Source: a virus. From it: a DNA stretch of 55,303 bases. This document shows positions 47,314-53,422 of this stretch, in pieces (the stretch's first letter is position 1; each line of letters begins with the position of its first letter). The stretch covers positions 1-55,303 of the IMG/VR virus record IMGVR_UViG_3300049440_000066. The stretch is one strand, 5' to 3'. The position numbers and the translations under genes were made by a program. The notes under the pieces are model-generated. The model had not been told where the DNA came from, searched no databases, and saw only the letters and a list, made by a program, of their open reading frames with translations.

Positions 47314-47976
47314 CTAGCGTGCAAGTAGTTCAATTTCCAGTTTCATAAGAGCATCGCGGACGTTGTTTGTGCTGTCTTTGGCTATGCGTGCGAAGTCTGG
47401 GGAATCGTCCCTGATCGCTTGTCCAGACTCTCGACACCACACGCAAGAAAGCAATTCGGCCAGAGACTCACGCATCCCATAATTGCTAAACTCTAAGACT
47501 CGGCAACGGGACAAAAATCGCTTTTCTAGGCCATCGGTTGAGTTGCAAGTGAAAATCCAAATGGTTGCCGGCGGCGCCGCAGTTGAGTCTAACTTAGAGA
47601 GGAGTGCAAGCTGGGCGCCTTCAGTCATACGGTCGGCTTCGTCCACGCATACCACGTGGAAACCATTGACTTTGGGAGTGCAATACCAGCACATACGCAC
47701 GGTTTCATCTATGGCGCGCGCGTCACACTTCTGCGACGGGATGTGATGCCATTCGCCGCCGATCGTCTCGCACAGAGCTTGCGCCATCGTAGTCTTCCCT
47801 GTACCTGGATTCCCGGTAAAAACCCATGCACTCGGCGCCGGCCGAAGACTGAACGAGGAAAGCACTTTCTTAACCTTGTCTAGACCGATAAAATCGGAGA
47901 TCACATGCGGACGATACTTTTCGGCTAGTGGCGCTGGGAACGGTAAACCTTGAATTGGTTCGCTAAATAGACTCAT
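47314..47976 (-). CDS. Clamp-loader-like AAA+ ATPase
   Basis: A 220-residue protein. PLAEKYRPHVISDFIGLDKVKKVL is the typical opening of clamp-loader small subunits. GNPGTGKTT (55-63) is Walker A, VVCVDEADRM (108-117) Walker B with DEAD box, IFTCNST sensor 1, and FLSRCRVLEF holds the S-R-C arginine finger. It is shorter than RFC or DnaX because the C-terminal collar is missing. No phage polymerase or clamp is seen, so it may act on the host clamp. ATG 47976 overlaps the upstream stop. Confidence 0.85.
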   Translation of the reverse strand: MSLFSEPIQGLPFPAPLAEKYRPHVISDFIGLDKVKKVLSSFSLRPAPSAWVFTGNPGTGKTTMAQALCETIGGEWHHIPSQKCDARAIDETVRMCWYCTPKVNGFHVVCVDEADRMTEGAQLALLSKLDSTAAPPATIWIFTCNSTDGLEKRFLSRCRVLEFSNYGMRESLAELLSCVWCRESGQAIRDDSPDFARIAKDSTNNVRDALMKLEIELLAR

Positions 47977-48383
47977 GCTCGCACCCATCCTTCCGATTTG
48001 AGATACTTTTCCCAGTGTCCAGACCGAAAACGTGTTTCGATTCCCTTACGTACTTTCGGACATTCAATGGAAACGGTCTCTCGGAGAATTGCTTGTGTTT
48101 GGCCAGCGTTGACAAGGCGAATTTGAAAGTGGGAACCATTGCCGCGATACAGGTCATAAAGACCGCTAGAGCAATCGTATAGCGGTACAGAGTCATTCTC
48201 TTTTAGCTCTGGGATAGTGTATTCAACGTCCTGTCTGTGGATTGTTTCCGACGCTGGCCAGTAGAGGAAATCGGCTTCCGGCTTGTCACCCATGATTACA
48301 GTGTGACGTACGCACAGAAAGCCGATATTGATATTTCCACTGTCTTTCGGCATGAAGACTAGAACATTTTCGCCATCTTTCAT
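47973..48383 (-). CDS. Unknown early protein
   Basis: A 136-residue protein (VLVFMPKDSGNINIGFLCVRHTVIMGDKPEADFLYWPAS... ETRFRSGHWEKYLKSEGWVRA). Ribosome site GGAGAGAAAAC before ATG 48383. Its last four bases overlap the clamp-loader-like gene. No family recognised. Confidence 0.65.
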   Translation of the reverse strand: MKDGENVLVFMPKDSGNINIGFLCVRHTVIMGDKPEADFLYWPASETIHRQDVEYTIPELKENDSVPLYDCSSGLYDLYRGNGSHFQIRLVNAGQTQAILRETVSIECPKVRKGIETRFRSGHWEKYLKSEGWVRA

Positions 48384-48469
48384 TGTTTTCTCTCCTAGAA
48401 CGCCTTGGTTTGTGCGTTCTGGGCCGCCCGCGCATCGAAGCGTAGGCCACCCGGGAAGCACAAGTTAGG
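48384..48469 (-). ncRNA. Intergenic structured element B
   Basis: Second copy of the element at 46597-46676. GCCTAACTTGTGC begins at the stop of the upstream gene, then GGGTGGCC...GGGCGGCCC forms the stem around CGCTTCGATGCG, then ACCAAGGCGTT precedes the ribosome site. Stem pairs differ from element A but pairing is partly kept. Confidence 0.5.
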
Positions 48470-48869
48470 CTGAAAGGAATTTAGTCATATTGGCAGCATT
48501 GAGAAACACATGGGCCGTTGCTGCCTTGCCGCAAAACGTACCAGCAGAAACAAGCGCGAATCCTTCCGGCAAGACTTTCAGTGTCACATTGCCAACATGA
48601 TCGGATTCGACGATCTCATTGGATTGATTGGCCATTCCACGCGCGGCCACGTCGAAGTAGGGATGCGAACTAGTAGGCAATGATTTGCGCTGCATTGTGG
48701 CCAGTTCGACGATAGCGAACTCGTCACGCGATCCGCCGTCCCAATAGGAATTGATTTGCATAGGGCTAAATTCGGACAGGTAAGCGCGGTGTTTCTTATA
48801 ACCCGGAAATGCGGCTGTAATGACTTGTTTCACTTCGGGTGCATTTTTGAGTGATTCGATGATATTCAT
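48465..48869 (-). CDS. Unknown protein, first gene of leftward operon
   Basis: A 134-residue protein (MNIIESLKNAPEVKQVITAAFPGYKKHRAYLSEFSPMQINSYWDGGSRDEFAIVEL...). Ribosome site GAGGAG before ATG 48869. Being first after the control-region promoter suggests a very early role. No family recognised. Confidence 0.68.
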   Translation of the reverse strand: MNIIESLKNAPEVKQVITAAFPGYKKHRAYLSEFSPMQINSYWDGGSRDEFAIVELATMQRKSLPTSSHPYFDVAARGMANQSNEIVESDHVGNVTLKVLPEGFALVSAGTFCGKAATAHVFLNAANMTKFLSA

Positions 48870-48902
48870 TGCGTTTCTCCTCTCGACTAAGGGCGCTACC
48901 CT

Positions 48903-48942
48903 TGTCTACAGACACCTTAATCTAGTTAGGCATTACTGTCAA
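48903..48942 (-). promoter_or_regulatory. Leftward early promoter with operator palindrome
   Basis: On the minus strand TTGACA (48942-48937), then GTAATGCCTAACTAGAT, then TAAGGT with a 17-base spacer. A 12-base palindrome-like site TGTCTACAGACA (48903-48914) lies just past the -10. It drives the gene starting at 48869. The spacer holds the recurring ATGCCTAACT motif. Confidence 0.6.
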
Positions 48943-49109
48943 GTGTTTTCTTGCACTTCGACAAACATTTTTGCAAGTCTTCGGCAATCAACCGATTATC
49001 ACGTGCCAATTCCCGACACTGGACACGTATTTATTCTTACAAGGGATGTGCTTTTTGCTTGCACGCGCACGGCGGACCGCGCTACGCTCCATTTCAGGAC
49101 CATGCTATC

Positions 49110-49316
49110 GTGAAGACACTTGCGGCTACTTTAGCGTCTAAGAGAATGCACGCTGCGCTCCCAGCGCACGTACGCAAGGCTTGGGGTTTCCGTCTGCGAT
49201 GTATTCAAGGAGGACGCGCCTCTCAACGCGCCGCACGTCTGCGCGGATTCGATACGATGGCCTATGCTCGCAGTTTCAGATGGCCAAAGGTTGACAACAA
49301 GACGCGCACAAGTTAG
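49110..49316 (+). CDS. Possible 68-residue basic protein in control region
   Basis: GTG 49110 opens a frame of 68 residues rich in Arg and Ala (SKRMHAALPAHVRKAWGFRLRCIQGGRASQRAARLRG). No ribosome site is seen; an internal ATG at 49146 is possible. TTGCAA (48971) with GATTAT 17 bases on (48994) could be a promoter. The region may equally be non-coding. Confidence 0.3.
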   Translation: MKTLAATLASKRMHAALPAHVRKAWGFRLRCIQGGRASQRAARLRGFDTMAYARSFRWPKVDNKTRTS

Positions 49317-49317
49317 G
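49308..49317 (-). repeat. CCTAACTTGT motif copy
   Basis: Exact ten-base motif on the minus strand, also found at 23955-23964, 48460-48469 (minus) and 49582-49591 (plus). Near copies lie at 46667, 46931 and 48921. Confidence 0.6.
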
Positions 49318-49324
49318 GATTAAC

Positions 49325-49364
49325 TCACACCGATACATAAACCTAGTGTAATCAATCACACCGA
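49325..49364. repeat. TCACACCGA direct repeats
   Basis: TCACACCGA at 49325-49333 and 49356-49364, exactly 31 bases apart (about three helical turns). The spacing favours binding of one regulator on one face of the helix. Confidence 0.55.
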
Positions 49365-49407
49365 CATACTAGTTATTATCAGACGTTAGTTAGGCATGGC
49401 CATTCAC

Positions 49408-49429
49408 TCGGCAATCAATCGGCAATCAA
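49408..49429. repeat. Tandem TCGGCAATCAA repeats
   Basis: Two 11-base copies in tandem, with a third at 48980-48990. The 11-base period equals one helical turn. Iteron-like or operator function is possible. Confidence 0.6.
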
Positions 49430-49592
49430 CTGGCAGAGCTTTGGCCGGCTCCCGCGCGCGCGAAGACCTGGCCCGCTTTTCAGGGTACCCCATAGCGAAT
49501 TGTCGAAGCCTGGGGGAACTTGCACGCGCTCCGGGCGAGTGGCTACCACTAGACCTCTGAGCATCCCAACTAAATTCTGTGCCTAACTTGTT

Positions 49593-49674
49593 GTAATACA
49601 AAATCCTCTTGACATGTAATACAGTGGCGTGTAATACGTAATACGGACGGCTCGTAATACAGGGAACGTAATAC
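49593..49674 (+). promoter_or_regulatory. Operator array of six GTAATAC sites
   Basis: GTAATAC, an odd palindrome (GTA-A/T-TAC), occurs at 49593, 49616, 49631, 49638, 49654 and 49668. Two copies are adjacent, the third contains the -10 box, and the last ends one base before the ATG at 49675. The first gene encodes a ribbon-helix-helix protein, the type that binds such short repeats, so autoregulation is likely. Confidence 0.75.
49609..49637 (+). promoter_or_regulatory. Sigma70 promoter of the rightward sugar operon
   Basis: TTGACA (49609-49614), 17-base spacer, TAATAC (49632-49637). Both boxes are strong. Transcription should start near 49644; ribosome site AGGGA at 49661-49665. GTAATAC sites overlap spacer and -10. 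Confidence 0.8.
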
Positions 49675-49995
49675 ATGAAGACGACGATCAGCCTGCGGGT
49701 AGAGGTAGAGGAGAAGGAGAAGTGGGAAGCGAAGGCAGGGGAGCGGACGTTGACGGAGTGGATTCGGGAGAGATGTAACGGGGAGTCCAGCGGGAAGGAG
49801 GAAAGTGGGACGAGTAATCGAGTATCGGACGTGTCTGGGGGTGCTGAAGTTCGAGCGCCGAAGCGACGGGAGCCTGATGCCGGTGGACCTCTTGCAGCAG
49901 TTAAGTGTTCCCACTGTGGACACGACAAGTCGATTCACAAGGGACCGATGCGAAGTTGTGTTTACGGAGACTGTAGATGTGGAGGGTTCCGATGA
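49675..49995 (+). CDS. Ribbon-helix-helix regulator with zinc-binding C-terminus
   Basis: A 106-residue protein. Residues 1-35 (KTTISLRVEVEEKEKWEAKAGERTLTEWIRERC) fit a ribbon-helix-helix DNA-binding domain: a short strand, then two helices. A Ser/Glu/Arg-rich linker follows. The C-terminus has Cys 78, 81, 95, 100 and 102 (CSHCGHDKSIHK ... CVYGDCRCGG), a zinc or metal site. It lies behind six GTAATAC sites and is probably their ligand and the switch for the sugar operon; a metal-responsive function is possible. Confidence 0.75.
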   Translation: MKTTISLRVEVEEKEKWEAKAGERTLTEWIRERCNGESSGKEESGTSNRVSDVSGGAEVRAPKRREPDAGGPLAAVKCSHCGHDKSIHKGPMRSCVYGDCRCGGFR

Positions 49996-50168
49996 TCGAG
50001 ATGCCAGACAAGGGGAAAGGGTACCTGCACGCAGCCTATGAGGTGGTTGAGCCTCACACGGCGGAATCTGTGTGGCAGGATTGCATGTGTGCATCGTGCC
50101 AGGACGTGCGGGAAGTGAAGAAACTGCCTCGGGGAACGACCTTTCGGAACAAGGATGAGAAGTATTGA
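49992..50168 (+). CDS. Small Cys protein
   Basis: A 58-residue protein, ATG 49992 overlapping the preceding stop. HTAESVWQDCMCASCQDVREVKK contains three close Cys. Likely metal-binding; function unknown. Confidence 0.6.
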   Translation: MIEMPDKGKGYLHAAYEVVEPHTAESVWQDCMCASCQDVREVKKLPRGTTFRNKDEKY

Positions 50169-50350
50169 GCGTCATAAACATCCCGTATGATGGGCCGAAA
50201 ACGATGTGGGATGCTATGGTTCGGGGTGTGGACCGCTATAAGTTGAACTACGACCTAGCCTTTTCGGATCAGTGCATTGTCGATGGCCGGCGCAAGCACC
50301 GATTTGATCCGAAAACGAAGCGTTGTACCCTCTGTGGAGCGAAAAAGTGA
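50165..50350 (+). CDS. Small protein with C-terminal CxxC
   Basis: A 61-residue protein, TTG 50165 overlapping the previous stop. The helical N-terminal half is followed by HRFDPKTKRCTLCGAKK, half of a zinc ribbon, perhaps completed with a His from upstream. Function unknown. Confidence 0.6.
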   Translation: MSVINIPYDGPKTMWDAMVRGVDRYKLNYDLAFSDQCIVDGRRKHRFDPKTKRCTLCGAKK

Positions 50351-50544
50351 TAGTCGAAAGGATGAAGAGAGTCTGCCCGAGCGGAAAAACTAAATTTTTC
50401 GATAAAACTACGGCTAAAATGGTGGCAAAAAAGGATCGAAAAGTGACCGGACATTTTATCGTTCCTTACCCATGTCCACAGTGCGGTTGGTGGCACGTCG
50501 GTCATTCCGATCACTATACCGAGAAAAAGGAAACCAAAAATTGA
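50347..50544 (+). CDS. Small zinc-ribbon protein
   Basis: A 65-residue basic protein, GTG 50347 overlapping the previous stop. CPSGKTKFFDKTTAKMVAKK... and CPQCGWWHVGH give a zinc ribbon resembling those of rRNA- or DNA-associated small phage proteins. Its stop overlaps the dehydrogenase start. Confidence 0.62.
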   Translation: MIVERMKRVCPSGKTKFFDKTTAKMVAKKDRKVTGHFIVPYPCPQCGWWHVGHSDHYTEKKETKN

Positions 50545-51362
50545 CGGATCGAATCTGCGTCTGCGGACTCGGCAAGGTTGGCAGGCCGATCCTCAACATG
50601 CTCCGACAGAAAGGCTTTACCGCTGTCGGCTACGACCACATCCCGAAGCACTCCGAAGTTAGCCTCAGTCAGGCAGTCGATCAGTCCGATGCATGCATCT
50701 TCATTGTCCAGACGCCTTCCCTTCCCGATGGCTCGTTCTCGAACGATTACCTCATGGATGCCCTGAATCGTTTTACTGTGGCTGCTAGAGCCGCCCGAAA
50801 AACGGATTACCTCTACATCGTAACGAGCACCACGAATCCCGGTTCCTGCGACCAGTTTCGGCACATCGTCGGCGATAACATCGTCTATAAGCCGGAATTT
50901 ATCAGGCTGGAGCATGTCGATGCCGACCTTCTCACTCCCAGCTTCATCCTCATCGGGGAAGGGTGCAAAGAAGCCGGAGATAGGGCGGTAGGCATTTACA
51001 GCGACCTGTTTAGGTTCCATCCCATCTTCAGAGGCACCGACATCCCCATCAAGCGCATGTCCCTCATCGAAGCCGAACTCGCCAAGATCACCCTCAACTG
51101 CGCCTTGACCATGAAAATTTCCCTCGCGAATCAACTCTACCTCGTCGCCCGAAAACTCGGTGCCGACCCTCGAAAGATCATGGATGCCGTCGGTGCGGAC
51201 CCGAGAATCAATCCCCACTACCTCGAACCGGGACGCCCTTACTCCGGCCCATGCCTTCCTCGGGATAATCGCATGTTCCAGTTTACCGCCGAAAAAGCGG
51301 GAGTCTTCGCGGCCCTCTCTATCGCCGCCGATGTCATCAACGGGATGCTCGATAATGAATGA
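50541..51362 (+). CDS. UDP-sugar 6-dehydrogenase-like protein, C-terminally truncated
   Basis: A 273-residue protein. VCGLGKVGRP (7-16) is the NAD-binding G-x-G-x-x-G. PSLPDGSFSNDYLMDAL, STTNPGSCDQF, IVYKPEFIRL and EAELAKITLNCALTMKISLAN match UDP-glucose/GDP-mannose dehydrogenases, with Lys 182 and Lys 192. SGPCLPRD contains catalytic Cys 238. The family has ~390-450 residues; the C-terminal UDP-binding domain is absent. It would oxidise a nucleotide sugar to a uronic acid, but loss of that domain could change its substrate. TTG 50541 overlaps the previous stop. Confidence 0.85.
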   Translation: MTDRICVCGLGKVGRPILNMLRQKGFTAVGYDHIPKHSEVSLSQAVDQSDACIFIVQTPSLPDGSFSNDYLMDALNRFTVAARAARKTDYLYIVTSTTNPGSCDQFRHIVGDNIVYKPEFIRLEHVDADLLTPSFILIGEGCKEAGDRAVGIYSDLFRFHPIFRGTDIPIKRMSLIEAELAKITLNCALTMKISLANQLYLVARKLGADPRKIMDAVGADPRINPHYLEPGRPYSGPCLPRDNRMFQFTAEKAGVFAALSIAADVINGMLDNE

Positions 51363-52143
51363 AATCTCCGAGTATTGGGACAGAAGGCCGTGCAATGTCG
51401 GCCACGGAATATCTCCCGTTGGAACCGAAGAGTGGTCCACGGAAGTAGCCATTCGCAAATATTTTGTCGAGCCTCATATCGTCTGGTTCGCGGACTTCGC
51501 AAGATGGAAGGACAAAAAAGTTTTAGAAATTGGCTGCGGCATCGGAACCGATACCCGTGAATTTATACGTCATGGCGTAGGCCATATTGATGCGATGGAT
51601 ATTTCCAGTGGGAGTTTGAACCTCGCTGCAAAGAGATCGTGGCAGGTTCTAAATAAAAGACAGTTGAACCTTCCTGACAAACTCGCTTGGGATAATCCCG
51701 TTGCCACATTCCATCTGGCAAATGCTGAGGATTTCCAGCCTCTCGGACCATTCAATCTCATATACAGCTTCGGAGTTCTGCATCATACGCCGAATCCCAA
51801 AAAAGTTTTAGAAATTGCGAGAAGGGGGCTTGCTCCAGACGGCGAGCTTCGCATCATGATCTATGCGAAGTATTCCTGGAAGCATCTCTTCACCCTCCAG
51901 CAGCCCGAAGCGCAAGCCGGATGTCCGTACGTGAAGTGGTACTCGAAACGAGAAGCCCGAAAACTATTGGAGTCCTGCGGCTTTAAGGTCGTGTCGATCA
52001 CCAAGACGCACATCTTTCCGTGGCGCATCCCCGAATATAGAAACCACCTTTACAAGAAAGCATTTCCGTGGAGCCTTATCTCCGAGAAATATTTTGAACG
52101 CTTCCTCGGCCATCACCTTCTGATCGTCGCGGTGAAAGCGTGA
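51355..52143 (+). CDS. SAM-dependent methyltransferase
   Basis: A 262-residue class I methyltransferase. VLEIGCGIGTDTREFI is the SAM-binding motif I, DAMDISSGSL motif II, and FNLIYSFGVLHHTPNPKKVLEIARRGLAPDGELRIMIY motifs IV-V. The C-terminus (WSLISEKYFERFLGHHLLIVAVKA) is typical of sugar or small-molecule methylases. ATG 51355 overlaps the dehydrogenase by eight bases. In this operon a sugar O- or C-methylation is likely. Confidence 0.85.
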   Translation: MNEISEYWDRRPCNVGHGISPVGTEEWSTEVAIRKYFVEPHIVWFADFARWKDKKVLEIGCGIGTDTREFIRHGVGHIDAMDISSGSLNLAAKRSWQVLNKRQLNLPDKLAWDNPVATFHLANAEDFQPLGPFNLIYSFGVLHHTPNPKKVLEIARRGLAPDGELRIMIYAKYSWKHLFTLQQPEAQAGCPYVKWYSKREARKLLESCGFKVVSITKTHIFPWRIPEYRNHLYKKAFPWSLISEKYFERFLGHHLLIVAVKA

Positions 52144-52340
52144 ACGAAGCACATTGGGCTTATCCAAATTGCGGGTTGCTGTGCTCCTATTGTGCCTCGA
52201 TTATGGATGGCTCCGAATCTGATCATTCCGACTGGCCGTTCAAATTCATCTGGACATGCCGGAACAAAGCGTGTGCCCACTTCGGAATCCGTTACAGAAT
52301 GTCGCGCGAGCAAGGCGTTAAGCTGGAGAGAATCGCGTGA
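52140..52340 (+). CDS. Small zinc-ribbon protein
   Basis: A 66-residue protein, GTG 52140. CGLLCSYCASIMDG and CRNKACAHFGIRY give a four-Cys zinc site. Overlaps both neighbours by four bases. Probably an adaptor or regulator; function unknown. Confidence 0.62.
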   Translation: MNEAHWAYPNCGLLCSYCASIMDGSESDHSDWPFKFIWTCRNKACAHFGIRYRMSREQGVKLERIA

Positions 52341-53362
52341 AAGCCGCCCTCGTCGTCACTTCGATCAACGATTGCACCGAACTTCTGAACGGCTACCTCG
52401 CCAACTTTGCAAAGTATGGACGCCAAGCGAAAATATTCCTTATCCCCGACAAGAAAACTCCCAAGCAGGAATTGCAACATTGCGCCATTGTCCCAACGAT
52501 TTCCGGGCAGCAAGACTTCCTATCGCGGGTTGGATTTCCGTACGAAGACATTCCCCTGAACTCCGACAACCGGCGCAATGTCGGCTATCTCATGGCTCTC
52601 GATTCTGGCGCGGAAGTGATCGTGTCCATCGACGATGACAACTACTGCCCGAAGGACGAAGATTTCATCGCGCAGCATAGACTACCAATGGGTAGCCATT
52701 ATCCTTCGACGGATACGCCGTGGGTTAATAATTGCGATCTTCTGTTCCGCAAATGCGTAGCCTATCCGAGGGGATTTCCATACTTTGCCAGAAACTACAA
52801 AAAAGTAAGGTATGAAAGAGTCCACGATCTATTCGAGATTCGCATAAATGCAGGGATGTGGATTGGCGATCCCGATTTCGATGCAATCACTTGGTTGTCG
52901 AATCCTCCAACGACAGCTACGACTTCAAAAGAAATAACATTGGGAAAGAATGCGTGGTGTCCGATCAACTCCCAAAACACAGCCGTCCACCGCGACCTCA
53001 TGCCCGCGTACTACTTTATCCGCATGATTCCCCCGAGTGACCGCTTCGGTGACATCTTTCAAGGCTACTTCGCCCTCAAGGTCGCAAAGCACATGGGCTG
53101 GACCGCACGCTTCGGCTCGCCCGTCGTGACCCATCGCCGGAACTCGCATGTCTACCTGAAGGATGTGCAAAAGGAAATCGAACCGATCCTCATGCTCGAA
53201 GAACTGCTTCCCAAACTCATCGAGCACAAACTGACCGGAACCACGGTCCACGAAAGCTACTTGTCATTGGCTGACTTTGTGGAAAGCCAGGACACGGAAT
53301 TTTATCGAGGAACCGCGCGTCTCATGCGACAATGGGCGGAGACGTGCAAACGAATTGGCTGA
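52337..53362 (+). CDS. UDP-arabinopyranose mutase / RGP (GT75)-like protein
   Basis: A 341-residue protein. It resembles plant reversibly glycosylated polypeptides and UDP-arabinopyranose mutases: VIVSIDDDNYCPKDEDF with DDD at 99-101; AYPRGFPYFARN (Arg 145, Arg 152), the same spacing as the two essential Arg of plant mutases (RGYPFSLR, as I recall positions 158 and 165); then GMWIGDPDFDAITWL, PINSQNTAVHRDLMPAYYF, RFGDIFQGYFALKVAKHMGW, FGSPVVTHRRNSH. The family interconverts UDP-Arap and UDP-Araf. The match is from memory, so a distant GT75 relative with another substrate is possible. Confidence 0.72.
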   Translation: MKAALVVTSINDCTELLNGYLANFAKYGRQAKIFLIPDKKTPKQELQHCAIVPTISGQQDFLSRVGFPYEDIPLNSDNRRNVGYLMALDSGAEVIVSIDDDNYCPKDEDFIAQHRLPMGSHYPSTDTPWVNNCDLLFRKCVAYPRGFPYFARNYKKVRYERVHDLFEIRINAGMWIGDPDFDAITWLSNPPTTATTSKEITLGKNAWCPINSQNTAVHRDLMPAYYFIRMIPPSDRFGDIFQGYFALKVAKHMGWTARFGSPVVTHRRNSHVYLKDVQKEIEPILMLEELLPKLIEHKLTGTTVHESYLSLADFVESQDTEFYRGTARLMRQWAETCKRIG

Positions 53363-53422
53363 GGCGCGGCTAGGTCTGGCTCGTCCTGCTGCGGTGAGTT
53401 TTGGCATGGTGAGGTTTAATTT

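Larger units (their letters stand above)
48870..49674. other. Control region, possible origin
   Basis: About 800 bases between the leftward and rightward operons. It contains a leftward promoter (48919-48942) with a palindrome, TCGGCAATCAA repeats (48980-48990, 49408-49418, 49419-49429), TCACACCGA repeats 31 bases apart (49325-49333, 49356-49364), CCTAACTTGT sites (49308-49317, 49582-49591), and the GTAATAC array before 49675. This density of repeats suits a transcription switch and replication origin. Confidence 0.65.

Noticed and set aside
48951-49109. Extension of the 49110 frame upstream
   Set aside because: Would cover promoter and repeats, with no ribosome site; composition not protein-like.
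49593-49674. CRISPR-like repeat array
   Set aside because: Repeats are 7 bases with irregular spacing; they fit operator sites, not a CRISPR array.
49404-49928. 174-residue minus-strand frame across the control region
   Set aside because: Low-complexity Ser/Arg sequence antisense to a ribbon-helix-helix gene with promoter and ribosome site; likely a shadow.
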